A stretch of 64,000 nt of DNA from Bradyrhizobium diazoefficiens (GTDB lineage: Bacteria; Pseudomonadota; Alphaproteobacteria; Rhizobiales; Xanthobacteraceae), in the NCBI RefSeq assembly GCF_018129965.1, contig NZ_JAFCKW010000008.1, positions 62,001-126,000 of the forward strand, read 5' to 3'. Positions 34,816-42,674 of the stretch are shown here, piece after piece. Under the pieces are notes generated by a model, which saw only the letters and a list, made by a program, of their open reading frames with translations, did no database searches and had not been told where the DNA came from. Numbering within the stretch: position 1 is the first letter of the stretch; each line of letters starts with the position of its first letter. Position numbers and translations under genes: made by a program.

Positions 34816-35242
34816 CGGTAATCACTCTGATTCTCCGCCCAATCAGGCGGCCTTTTCGGATTTCTCTGAACAGTAAGACTGCCTTGCGTGCTTCAAAATG
34901 CTCGGCAGGATCTCCCTCGATGCGAACTTGCCCGTCTACAACTTCCATCTTAATTGAACGCAGCGCACCTTCGAGTGGCCTCAACTCCATCCCGTTGTCC
35001 AGCCTTAGATCGAAGATGAGCTCTGCTTGCTGCGTGTCCATCTCTGACAGAGCGCCGACAATCGTCGCGCCATCCTCGCCATCCTCCTCAAACTTTATCG
35101 CGAAGATCAGCTTCTTCTTACCTGCACTATCCAACTCTGACCGGAGAGGTATCGCCATTACGAATAACATCACCGCGAGCAGAAACATCTGCGACATCAA
35201 GTCTACAATTGCGGTGACGCGATCAGGAAACTCGCGAGCCAT
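34715..35242 (-). CDS. ExbD/MotB-like B subunit, 175 residues
   Basis: A short protein with one N-terminal helix, V-T-A-I-V-D-L-M-S-Q-M-F-L-L-A-V-M-L-F-V-M at about 9-29. Asp14 sits where ExbD, TolR and MotB have their essential proton-binding Asp (V-D-V-M-L...). The rest is a periplasmic domain of about 140 residues without an OmpA peptidoglycan motif that I can recognise. The ATG directly abuts the stop of the other B-type gene (TAGATG). With the channel protein two genes downstream it should form a stator-like unit. Confidence 0.75.
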   Translation of the reverse strand: MAREFPDRVTAIVDLMSQMFLLAVMLFVMAIPLRSELDSAGKKKLIFAIKFEEDGEDGATIVGALSEMDTQQAELIFDLRLDNGMELRPLEGALRSIKMEVVDGQVRIEGDPAEHFEARKAVLLFREIRKGRLIGRRIRVITVVDDRCDLVAPMVVGSDPYYQRDDLRECLAGSG

Positions 35243-36289
35243 CTATTTTACCGGCTTCACACCATAGTATTTCACGTCCGTGTCCGTCACGCGCACGCCG
35301 AACAGCTGAAGGTAGAATGGCTCGACGTTGCCCTTAGCGTATTCCTGACAACTTTCCTGTCCGGAGAAGACTAACAAGTCTGGCTTTTCATCACCGTCCC
35401 CGATCATCCGCAGCGAAATGTCCCTCGGTTCATCTCTGCTGCTCCTTATTGAAAGATTGAGTTCTAGTTCGTTTTCACGCTCTTCGAGCCGCGGCAGAAG
35501 AGAGTCGGCAACGCCAATCGCAATGCGACCCAAAAATGATCCGTCATAACTGAGCGCAAACTGATCGGTCGGCGGCCTTCCGTTACATTGCGCGGCCATT
35601 TGTTGCCGCTCCGTCCGGTAAAACCCAGCGTTGGTCTGACACATCGCTCCGAATATTGCCACGTCGCTCTCAAGTGATTTCTTGACCACATGAATGCTAC
35701 GATTTTTCACCATCATAAAATCATTGGAATAAATTGATGTTCCTTCAGTAGCTTTCTGCTTGTATCCAGGCTCGGGCAATTGAATCGATTCTTGATCGCC
35801 GAAGATGATCTGATTATCAGCGAGAAGCTTCGATAGCTCGGCTCCAAGCGGATCTTCATCGAGCTTGAGGCATCTACCACCAGCGAATATGTAAGCCGGC
35901 TCCCTCAAGCTTGGTGGTCGAAGGAGAGCTCGACACATTGCATTGTTTTGGTCAGGTGTCTGGAATAAGAGGAAGCAATGCGGCTTGCGAAGTGAATCTT
36001 CTTCCTTGATCTCAGCTTCTCGAACTCTTTGGCTGAATTTCGTTGTTTGGTTGTTAGCTCCATATCTGAAATAACCTTCGGACCAAAACAAAACAACGCG
36101 CGAGTTCGACGAGATGGTCTCGGCACCTTGTTTGACCGACCGTTTCTCAGAGAGCACGACCTCTTTGCGTTCTTCTGGCAACTCGGTATGCGAGTTCAAT
36201 AGCCCCCGGCTGGCTCCCAACGATAGAACCAAGAATATTGAAAGCAATATCGCGTTCAGATCCGCGACAGGCAGCAGCTTGGAGCGCAC
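35243..36289 (-). CDS. Second ExbD/MotB-like B subunit, 348 residues
   Basis: One N-terminal helix, L-L-P-V-A-D-L-N-A-I-L-L-S-I-F-L-V-L-S-L, with Asp10 at the place of the ion-carrying Asp of ExbD or MotB. The remaining 310 residues are extracytoplasmic with several cysteines (H-C-F-L-L-F, M-C-R-A-L, R-C-L-K-L, M-C-Q-T-N, S-C-Q-E-Y). It differs greatly in size from the 175-residue B-type protein. The gene begins 3 nt after the coiled-coil gene's stop and is directly followed by the smaller one. Confidence 0.72.
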   Translation of the reverse strand: MRSKLLPVADLNAILLSIFLVLSLGASRGLLNSHTELPEERKEVVLSEKRSVKQGAETISSNSRVVLFWSEGYFRYGANNQTTKFSQRVREAEIKEEDSLRKPHCFLLFQTPDQNNAMCRALLRPPSLREPAYIFAGGRCLKLDEDPLGAELSKLLADNQIIFGDQESIQLPEPGYKQKATEGTSIYSNDFMMVKNRSIHVVKKSLESDVAIFGAMCQTNAGFYRTERQQMAAQCNGRPPTDQFALSYDGSFLGRIAIGVADSLLPRLEERENELELNLSIRSSRDEPRDISLRMIGDGDEKPDLLVFSGQESCQEYAKGNVEPFYLQLFGVRVTDTDVKYYGVKPVK

Positions 36290-36292
36290 CTG

Positions 36293-37615
36293 TTACGTTC
36301 CGGTCGCGACAATCCGGCCTTTCGCTAGAAGCGGGTATATGCGGAGCAGGAGCGTCTTCTCGCCGTCGGCCGTATTCCCATGAAGCTCCATCAGCCTGTC
36401 ATCGAAGCCATTCGATTTATCGATCACTGTCGTCGCACGAGTGAACGTCGTGAAGCGCGTGATTTTCACCGGATTGTTCGCGTCAGTGAACAGGGATTCA
36501 TCAGTAATGGAAATCACGGCCTGCTTTGTCGTTGCATCGACGAGCGAAATCTCCGTAACGTGCCCACCTTCGATTTTCTGCGCAATCAGCAGGCCCGTCG
36601 GACTGTCGGCCGGAACAACAGAACGGTTATCCTTCTTAATGACCTCTTCGGCTTCTTTGGTGTTGACGTTCTTCTTCTCGACGGCTGCTTTCAGAGCGTT
36701 TTCCTTCGCCGCGGTCTCCGGTTCTTTTGACCCGGGTTGACGAACCTTTCGGGGAACTTCAACGGTCTTTTGTGCGTTCGAAAGCTTGTCTACAGCTCCT
36801 TTGATGCCCGCGACAGCGGCCATACATCCTTCGATCTGGCCACTTCCAACGCACGCCGCCGCGCCAATAACGCCGACCGCGAGTTGCGCAAGCGCCGACA
36901 AGACGTCCAACAGACTGAGCGCACGCTTCGTCTGCTCCGCCTGTTCGATTTCCTTCTCGATTTCATCGCGTTTGCTGGTGAGCTGCTTTACCAACTTGTC
37001 CAGGCGTTCCTTTTCAGCCCCAGTCGCTTCATCTCTTTGCTTTTGAAGAGCAGCGATTTGCGTTTTGAGCGCTTCCGACGCCTTGCGCTGATCCGCAATG
37101 TAATTTGTGACGTTCGCATTCGCGGTTTTGAGGAGTGAATCGCATCGCTCCGTTTCGTCGCTATACGCTCGCACCTTGCCGTTTCGAAGATCCGGGTTTG
37201 AAAGCTGGCGTTGGTATACGCCTGCGCACTGCTTCAATGCGGCACTATCCAGGTCAAACTTCTTAAGCATCCCCTCGATCGAGGGGTCAGCCAGAAATTT
37301 ATTCTGGAAGTCGTTCAGCTTATCATTGGAGCCCGCAACGTCAGACTTGAGCTGATCGAGAGTCGCTTGGTATTCAGCGGAGCTCGGCGAAAGCTTTTCA
37401 AGTCTCGCATTATCATCGTCGATCTTTTTGAAGACCTCAGGCATATCGCCCATATCGGCATATTGGCTGATGGACTCGAGCCTGCGGAGTGCAGCCTTGA
37501 ACTGCGCGTTCGCTTCTTCTGTCTGCTGCGGCTCCGCCGCATAACCCTGGAATGGCTGACTAGTTACAAGGAGTATACAGGCAAGAGAAACACGGCCGAG
37601 CTTCGAAATATCCAT
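36293..37615 (-). CDS. Secreted coiled-coil protein heading the stator-like operon
   Basis: A 440-residue exported protein. Signal peptide at about 1-26 (V-S-L-A-C-I-L-L-V-T-S-Q-P-F), cut near Y-A-A-E. Residues 30-225 are Lys, Glu and Gln rich with heptad-like spacing, ending in K-E-R-L-D-K-L-V-K-Q-L-T-S-K-R-D-E-I-E-K, so an extended coiled coil is likely. A hydrophobic A-Q-L-A-V-G-V-I-G-A-A-A-C-V-G-S-G segment comes near 245. Start is the ATG at 37615 with GGGGGG 6 nt upstream; a GTG at 37654 is also in frame. It is the first gene of the five-gene operon. Confidence 0.72.
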   Translation of the reverse strand: MDISKLGRVSLACILLVTSQPFQGYAAEPQQTEEANAQFKAALRRLESISQYADMGDMPEVFKKIDDDNARLEKLSPSSAEYQATLDQLKSDVAGSNDKLNDFQNKFLADPSIEGMLKKFDLDSAALKQCAGVYQRQLSNPDLRNGKVRAYSDETERCDSLLKTANANVTNYIADQRKASEALKTQIAALQKQRDEATGAEKERLDKLVKQLTSKRDEIEKEIEQAEQTKRALSLLDVLSALAQLAVGVIGAAACVGSGQIEGCMAAVAGIKGAVDKLSNAQKTVEVPRKVRQPGSKEPETAAKENALKAAVEKKNVNTKEAEEVIKKDNRSVVPADSPTGLLIAQKIEGGHVTEISLVDATTKQAVISITDESLFTDANNPVKITRFTTFTRATTVIDKSNGFDDRLMELHGNTADGEKTLLLRIYPLLAKGRIVATGT

Positions 37616-38288
37616 TTTGCCCCCCAGAAGGCGTACAAGCGAAATACATTTCACCGGTTTAGTTTGCCACTACCTTCTCCTGCGGAGGTTCCATCGTCAA
37701 TAATCTGGTGCTGACATTTTTGACCATACATTGCATATGTGACGTGCAACAACCGCCAAATTCTTCAGCAGACGGCGCCAGTTTCCACATGACTTTCTTG
37801 CGCTTGTCGTAATTCATTCACCTCAGGAGGGCCCCAAGGCGTCTTTCGCTCTGGGAAGCAGAGACGTCCAACAGGATGAGAGTGCGCCACGACGCCGCTA
37901 TCAGCGCGCGGCGAACTTACTGACCCAAAGCGCGGGGCAGTAGCGCATGACATTTAGCCTAAATCCTTGCTGCTGCTACGGTCCCGGACATCGCTGGAAT
38001 ATCGCCGACGGCCACTTCGGGACCATGGTCGGCTGAGCTCTTGGGTCAGTTCTCCTTCAGATCATTGCGTCTGCGACGCGCGCCGGTTTGTCGGGAGACC
38101 ATGCCGCCGGGCCGGCGGCCGTCCACGCGCCTCGCTTCCGCGCGTCTCCGCTGCGCTTCGCCGCTTGTGCAGCTCCGGCCCGCTGCGCGGCTGACAGCGT
38201 TTGACGGCCGCCTCGTTTCCCGTCGGCTCAAAGGCCCCCGATCGGCCGCGAGGTTGCGGACGGCAAAACAAAACCGAAGGAGAAGAAA
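37616..38288. other. Non-coding stretch with hairpin-rich leader of the next gene
   Basis: The left half should hold the promoter of the stator-like operon. The right part, from about 38050, is very GC-rich and holds GCCGCCGG-G-CCGGCGGC at 38103-38119 and other inverted stretches, in front of the small gene at 38289. A similar GC-rich, hairpin-rich leader comes before ardC. No convincing gene is seen; a 62-codon minus-strand frame at 37765 lacks support. Confidence 0.5.
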
Positions 38289-38486
38289 ATGACCAAGAGC
38301 AACACCAATCGCCCCACCCACCTCCTCTATGTCGTCGATAGCGACAACGCCAACTGGACGCAGATCGGCGCGGCCTGGCAGCACAAGGACAGCGATGGCA
38401 TGAACATCGTGATCCCGCCTGGCATCATGATCTCGGGTAAGCTCGTGATCCGCGCCGCGAAAGGCGATGCCACGGCCAAGAACTGA
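38289..38486 (+). CDS. Small conserved mobile-element protein, 65 residues
   Basis: Short soluble protein with L-L-Y-V-V-D-S-D-N-A-N-W-T-Q-I-G-A-A-W-Q-H-K-D-S-D-G-M followed by N-I-V-I-P. The pattern recalls the DUF736-like small proteins found in rhizobial plasmids and islands, but I cannot confirm the family. A strong GAAGGAGAAG ribosome site precedes the ATG at 38289. The long GC-rich leader suggests special control. It lies at the left edge of the mobilisation block. Confidence 0.65.
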   Translation: MTKSNTNRPTHLLYVVDSDNANWTQIGAAWQHKDSDGMNIVIPPGIMISGKLVIRAAKGDATAKN

Positions 38487-38538
38487 CAGTGACCAAGGCG
38501 GCTCCGCTTGAACCAAGCGGAGCCGCTTTCGCGCCTTA

Positions 38539-38718
38539 TCAGGGGGAAAGATCGCGCCGCGACAGGACGAAGCGGATGTTGAGCAGGGTCGTGCAGGCGG
38601 CGGTTCGCTCGGGCGAACCTTCGGGATAGGTCGGTAGCTTCGCGGCGATCTGGGAAGCCAGGGCGCAAAGCTCGGTACGCGTCAGGCGCATCAGCTCGGT
38701 GATTGTCAGTACTTGCAT
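38539..38718 (-). CDS. Small helical protein, 59 residues
   Basis: M-Q-V-L-T-I-T-E-L-M-R-L-T-R-T-E-L-C at the start, then a helical middle and L-N-I-R-F-V-L-S-R-R-D. I have seen such small orphans next to rhizobial conjugation genes; function unknown. ATG at 38718 follows GGAGGAAAC. Convergent with the small gene at 38289. Confidence 0.6.
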   Translation of the reverse strand: MQVLTITELMRLTRTELCALASQIAAKLPTYPEGSPERTAACTTLLNIRFVLSRRDLSP

Positions 38719-38993
38719 CGTTTCCTCCGTCGTTTTTCGACCGCGCCAATCGCGGCCTTCTGGCGGAGGCCGTTGCAACGAAGGAGGCGGCTGCATCGCT
38801 TGCGACGGAAACGAAGAGGACGAGCGCTTTAGCGTTTGCAGCCGCTAGCCGACGAACGGTGCGAAAAGGCCACAAGAAGGACGGGGTTGGTGTGGTGGGA
38901 TGGAGGAAGCTGGGGCTGACAATTCAGCCTGATGCGCGTGACCGTCTTTTCGGTCTTGGCGGCTGCCGAAAGCTATGAATCGTGGAGCGACAA

Positions 38994-39596
38994 TTAGGTG
39001 TCGTGCTCAGAGGTCTCTCGGATTCGCTTTTCCAGGAGCGCGATCACACGTGCTTCATCATATTCTTCGGGAAGATGGTCCTGAAATTCGCTTGGAGTGA
39101 CCAGCTCTACATTAACAATGATGCTGCTTTTTGACTCGGTTATCGTAATGTCTTCGACGGCAAAACGTCCCACCACAAAGCCACCCAGCTCTGCCTTCAG
39201 CAACTCGGCGAAGGATTTCGGACGGCCATCACCGATGTAATTCAGAAGGCGCTTGTACAGCTTGTTTTGCCGAGCGACGTCATCGATGACTTTGCCTATA
39301 AGATCTAATGCTAATTTTTTGAGTAGGCCAAGTGCTACATAAAACCCTGCTTCGAGTGACCCTTTTCTTATCCGGTTGAGATAGTATGTTGGTATCGTTT
39401 GTCCCTTTTGCCGGAGTGAGTCGAGAAGTGACTGGACTTCTCTCTCCTCTAAGTCTTCTGCCTTCAAGAGACGTTCGATTTCTTTGAATTGTGCTCGCCG
39501 GATTGTCCTGCTCAGCTGTTTCAATAGATCGCGGAGTGACCGATCGGACACGTACTTGATGTCGTCGTGCACCAGGACGATTAGAATTCGCTTCAT
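38994..39596 (-). CDS. Hypothetical protein, 200 residues
   Basis: Not recognised. The sequence is charged, rich in Lys, Arg, Glu and Leu, and mostly helical, with a likely beta-rich C-terminal part (F-V-V-G-R-F-A-V-E-D-I-T-I-T). No signal peptide or clear membrane segment. The gene is plainly more A+T rich than its neighbours, and no good ribosome site precedes the ATG at 39596, so expression may be weak or the start different. It stands alone, unlinked to an operon, and looks recently acquired. Confidence 0.55.
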   Translation of the reverse strand: MKRILIVLVHDDIKYVSDRSLRDLLKQLSRTIRRAQFKEIERLLKAEDLEEREVQSLLDSLRQKGQTIPTYYLNRIRKGSLEAGFYVALGLLKKLALDLIGKVIDDVARQNKLYKRLLNYIGDGRPKSFAELLKAELGGFVVGRFAVEDITITESKSSIIVNVELVTPSEFQDHLPEEYDEARVIALLEKRIRETSEHDT

Positions 39597-40135
39597 AATA
39601 TGAACTGGGTTTTTGGGGCTGCGGCAACGAGCCTCTGAGACGTTAGTCCAGCGTTTTCACGGAAAGCAGTACCATCCTGTTGGGGATCGATATCTGCGAC
39701 TTCACATGGTCTCGATCCGCAGCCAAATTCATACTGCCACCTATGGTAGATCAATTCAAGGCGACAGCTTTCGGATTGCTCAAAAAATGCCATGCTCAAA
39801 TGATTGGCGCGCCCGGCATTGCCGGACCGGGCTCTAGGCGCAAGGGCGCCCCGAGCCGCATGCGCGTCTCGGCCATTCGGTAACGATCCCATCGCGCAAG
39901 AAATAGAGACAGCCATTCGGCTGACTTTGGTTGTTTTGAAAATGGGGCCTGCGGCCCCCTGGCCGTCAAGGCCAAGTCCTGCGGACGAAAAACGCGGGCC
40001 GTGTAGTCGCCCCCAAGAAAGACGGGGCTCCGGCCCGCACCACCCCACGTTTTTAGGCCTCTGACGGCCAACCCCCGCTCATCGGCGCTCGCCTAGCTCC
40101 GGTTGCATGCGCAACCGGCAAACTAGGAGGCAGAA
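39597..40135. other. Non-coding stretch with hairpin in front of ardC
   Basis: About 540 bp without a supported gene. The right half is GC-rich with several inverted stretches, and CCGGTTGC-ATGC-GCAACCGG (40099-40118) lies 8 nt before the AGGAGG of ardC. Such a leader could fold when the DNA is single stranded, as in leading-region promoters of conjugative elements; that is speculation. Confidence 0.5.
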
Positions 40136-41038
40136 GTGAGAGCAGATGTTTATCAGAAGATCACGGACCAGATCGTAACGGCGCTGGAGCAAGGCGTCAG
40201 GCCATGGCACCAGCCATGGAAGGCCGAGCACGGCGCGGGACGCATCACGCGACCCTTGCGTTCGAACGGGACACCCTATCAGGGGATCAACGTTCTGATG
40301 CTGTGGTCAGCGGCTCTTGAAAAGGGATACGCCGCGCCGATCTGGATGACCTTCAAGCAAGCTTTGGAATTGAAGGCCCACGTCCGCAAGGGTGAGCAAG
40401 GCAGCCTTGTCGTTTACGCCGATAAAATCATCCGCACCGAGACCGACGCCAAAACCGGCGAGGAAGCCGAACGCGCCATTCCCTTCATGAAGGGGTACAA
40501 GGTCTTTAACGTCGAGCAGATTGATGGCTTGCCCGAACACTATTACGGCAAGCCGCAAACGTCGTTGGGCGGTGTTGAGCGCATCGCGTGTGCCGAGAGC
40601 TTCCTTGCGGCGACCGGGGCGAACGTCATTCACGGCGGCAGCCGCGCATGCTACGTGCCATCAACTGACAACATCCATATGCCCTGCATCGATTTCTTCA
40701 AGGATGCGGTCAGCTATTACGCCGTGCGTGCCCATGAAACCGTGCATTGGACGCGGCACGAAAGCCGCCTTAACCGGGAATTTGGCCGCAAGCGGTTTGG
40801 CGATGAAGGCTATGCGATGGAAGAGCTCGTCGCCGAGCTTGGCGCGGCCTTCCTGTCCGCCGACCTTGCGCTCACTCCCGAGCTACGTGACGACCATGCC
40901 GCCTATATCGCATCATGGATCAAGGTCCTGAAAAACGATAAACGGGCGATCTTCACCGCTGCATCACATGCGCAGCGGGCGGCGGACTTTCTGCATGGTC
41001 TGCAAAAGGCCGCTGTTACTGGCGCAGCGGCGGCGTGA
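40136..41038 (+). CDS. ArdC-like antirestriction protein (zincin domain)
   Basis: A 300-residue protein from the GTG at 40136 with AGGAGG 5 nt upstream. The N-terminal ssDNA-binding ArdC domain covers about 1-125 (V-Y-Q-K-I-T-D-Q-I-V at the start, R-P-W-H-Q-P-W later). The C-terminal metallopeptidase-like domain has A-H-E-T-V-H-W at 199-205 with a likely third ligand in E-E-L-V-A-E-L-G. ArdC proteins shield incoming plasmid DNA from host restriction. It fits the leading region of a transferred element. Its own element also carries a restriction system, so the protein would protect the element in a new host. Confidence 0.9.
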   Translation: MRADVYQKITDQIVTALEQGVRPWHQPWKAEHGAGRITRPLRSNGTPYQGINVLMLWSAALEKGYAAPIWMTFKQALELKAHVRKGEQGSLVVYADKIIRTETDAKTGEEAERAIPFMKGYKVFNVEQIDGLPEHYYGKPQTSLGGVERIACAESFLAATGANVIHGGSRACYVPSTDNIHMPCIDFFKDAVSYYAVRAHETVHWTRHESRLNREFGRKRFGDEGYAMEELVAELGAAFLSADLALTPELRDDHAAYIASWIKVLKNDKRAIFTAASHAQRAADFLHGLQKAAVTGAAAA

Positions 41039-41054
41039 GCCGGTATGGAACTGT

Positions 41055-41091
41055 GTTCGCTGCCGAACATATGCTATGTTCGGCAGCGAAC
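41055..41091. promoter_or_regulatory. Perfect 17-bp inverted repeat, operator of the PIN pair
   Basis: GTTCGCTGCCGAACATA-TGC-TATGTTCGGCAGCGAAC; both arms are exact. It overlaps a possible TATGTT -10 and ends 21 nt before the ATG at 41113. There is no T-run, so a terminator is unlikely. Autoregulation by the first gene product, as in toxin-antitoxin loci, is the simplest reading. Confidence 0.8.
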
Positions 41092-41112
41092 CGGAAAGGA
41101 AGCAATTCAGCC

Positions 41113-41478
41113 ATGGCGGAATTGGAAGGTCACCTTCGCGAGCGCGCCTTAGAGAAGGCGCGCGCAGTCGGGGCAATCGAAGATCTTTTCGACGCCATCG
41201 CGAGCCATGACCGCGAACCGGATCTCTGGGAGCGATTCTACCTTGTTGAGGCCATTGGAGCCCTGTTCAGGGGTGGCTATCGTCTGGCCGAGGTCGATGC
41301 CGTGCTTGCTCTGACGCCCGTCGCAGAGCGAAGCCCGAACAGCCATCTCCTGACCGATCCCATATACCAGCACGACTTGACCGCTCTGAAAGCCGCCTTC
41401 GATCTGGCCCAGGCAGAGCCGGTGCGGGCCTTCCAGCACTTCGGCCCTATCGTCTTTACTAATTCGAGCGGCAAGTGA
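41113..41478 (+). CDS. Antitoxin-like partner of the PIN protein
   Basis: A 121-residue soluble, mostly helical protein, no domain recognised. The basic start (L-R-E-R-A-L-E-K-A-R) could bind DNA. It lies 4 nt ahead of the PIN gene and behind a perfect inverted repeat, the usual place of an autoregulated antitoxin, but it is longer than typical VapB antitoxins. The frame is open upstream to 41035, overlapping the ardC end; the ATG at 41113 with GGAAAGGAAG is the better start. Confidence 0.6.
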   Translation: MAELEGHLRERALEKARAVGAIEDLFDAIASHDREPDLWERFYLVEAIGALFRGGYRLAEVDAVLALTPVAERSPNSHLLTDPIYQHDLTALKAAFDLAQAEPVRAFQHFGPIVFTNSSGK

Positions 41479-41482
41479 CGCT

Positions 41483-41968
41483 GTGAACCGGCCACTTGAT
41501 CCCCGTCGCGTCAATGTCACACTCGACGCTAACGCCCTCGATAAGGACGGCACCACCCGCGACGAGCTTGTCGACCGCGTGCTTGCCCTGCGACGGGCCA
41601 ACAAACTGAATTTAGTCATCCCCGCAGGTGTCCGGGCCGAGGTTGAACACCCCCGGACGCCGCAAGCCGTCAAGGATGCCATCCTGCCGGAAATCTTTAC
41701 CATTCCCACCGGGCTGAATTCCCAAGAGCAGACCTTTCGCCACCGCCTGGAGGCGGCGCTCCGCGGCAATGCACACCCGGGTAAGCATGCTGCCGACGCC
41801 TACCACCTCGCCGAGGCAGCCAAGTACGGGGGCTACTTCATCACCCATGACGAGCGAATTTTGCGAAAGTCCGGCGAACTCGGAGCCCTCCTGCCGCCAT
41901 CGCTTCAGGTGGTGACGTTGGAAGAGTTTTTGGAAATCTTTGACGATTATGAATCCGGGAAAAGATGA
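41483..41968 (+). CDS. PIN-domain protein, VapC-like
   Basis: A 161-residue PIN-fold protein starting at GTG 41483. The acidic set is present: T-L-D-A-N-A-L (Asp15), a Glu in A-E-V-E-H-P (53-55), H-A-A-D-A-Y-H (Asp105) and F-I-T-H-D-E-R-I-L (Asp123). PIN proteins cut RNA, mostly tRNA or rRNA in toxin-antitoxin pairs. The gene ahead of it is 4 nt away. It lies between ardC and mobC, so it may stabilise the element. Confidence 0.82.
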   Translation: MNRPLDPRRVNVTLDANALDKDGTTRDELVDRVLALRRANKLNLVIPAGVRAEVEHPRTPQAVKDAILPEIFTIPTGLNSQEQTFRHRLEAALRGNAHPGKHAADAYHLAEAAKYGGYFITHDERILRKSGELGALLPPSLQVVTLEEFLEIFDDYESGKR

Positions 41969-42263
41969 CGGTTTGAAGAAGGCCGCTGTCATCCAATTGT
42001 ATGCCTAGTCCCGATGGGGATCATGCATTCCGGGGTGTGTTTGACCTTCGCGATCTTGCAAACAAAATCTGGTAGGTTGTTACTCAGATTTGGCAGTTAG
42101 GGACGTGTGCAAGCCATGTGATGTTACACGGAAATTGCCTCCGGCAATTCCGCTGCACATCACGCCATCGTATGCACGATGGCTGGCTTGGCAAGGGGCG
42201 TAGCCCCGTTGCATCCCCTAGGCGGAAGTGTTGGGACGTGCGCAGCGGCGCAGGAGGCGCGGC
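41969..42263. other. Candidate origin of transfer (oriT), three hairpins ahead of mobC
   Basis: Non-coding 295 bp. Three hairpins follow each other: GGAAATTGCC / GGCAATTCC (42130-42151, one bulged A), GCCATCGT-ATGC-ACGATGGC (42164-42183) and GCAAGGGGC-GTA-GCCCCGTTGC (42191-42212). They are directly followed by TTGCATCCCC, somewhat like nick regions of IncP-type oriT. The place between ardC/PIN and mobC-relaxase is where oriT is expected. The nick site is not defined. Confidence 0.55.
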
Positions 42264-42674
42264 GTGACGAATGGGGCGGTGGGACAAGGTCGTCGCAGAC
42301 AGGCAGCCTCACGGCGAGGCCGTAAGGCTGCTGAAGATCCCAAGACCAGCTTCATCTCGGTACGCTGCACCGCCCAGGAGCGGACCGCAATTGACGCCTC
42401 CGCGACCAAGGCGGGTCTCAGCATCGGCGCATACCTTCGTGTGCTGGCCCTCGGCAGCGCAGGCCCGCGCGCGGTCCGGCGGCCGCCGATTGAACGCAAG
42501 GAGCTGGCCCGGATACTGGGGCATCTCGGCAAGGTTGGCTCCAACCTGAACCAGTTGGCCCATGCCTTTAACCAGTCGGGCCGGACCCCGGCGCTCTCCG
42601 AACTGGTCACCATGCGTGAGCAGGTCATGGAGCTGCGGGATGCGCTTATGAAGGCGCTGGGTCGTGATTATTAA
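42264..42674 (+). CDS. mobC: Mobilisation relaxosome protein MobC
   Basis: A 136-residue protein with an Arg-rich start and the MobC pattern: F-I-S-V-R-C-T-A-Q-E-R, a ribbon-helix-helix-like region, then K-V-G-S-N-L-N-Q-L-A-H-A-F-N near 90. MobC opens the DNA at oriT for the relaxase. GTG at 42264 has GGAGG 6 nt upstream; an upstream start at 42228 is possible. The end overlaps the relaxase start by 11 bp. Confidence 0.88.
   Translation: MTNGAVGQGRRRQAASRRGRKAAEDPKTSFISVRCTAQERTAIDASATKAGLSIGAYLRVLALGSAGPRAVRRPPIERKELARILGHLGKVGSNLNQLAHAFNQSGRTPALSELVTMREQVMELRDALMKALGRDY

Noticed and set aside
32865..37615. Calling the stator-like operon a Zorya system
   Set aside because: Only a ZorA/ZorB-like core is suggested. 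No OmpA domain, ZorC, ZorD helicase or ZorE nuclease gene is present next to it.
37765..37953. Minus-strand frame of 62 codons between the stator-like operon and the small gene
   Set aside because: No ribosome site, unusual composition, no recognisable pattern.
39593..40048. Minus-strand frame of 151 codons ahead of ardC
   Set aside because: Lies in a GC-rich hairpin region, no start signal, protein looks random.
41055..41091. Rho-independent terminator for ardC
   Set aside because: The hairpin is strong but has no T-run on either side and sits at the next gene's promoter position.
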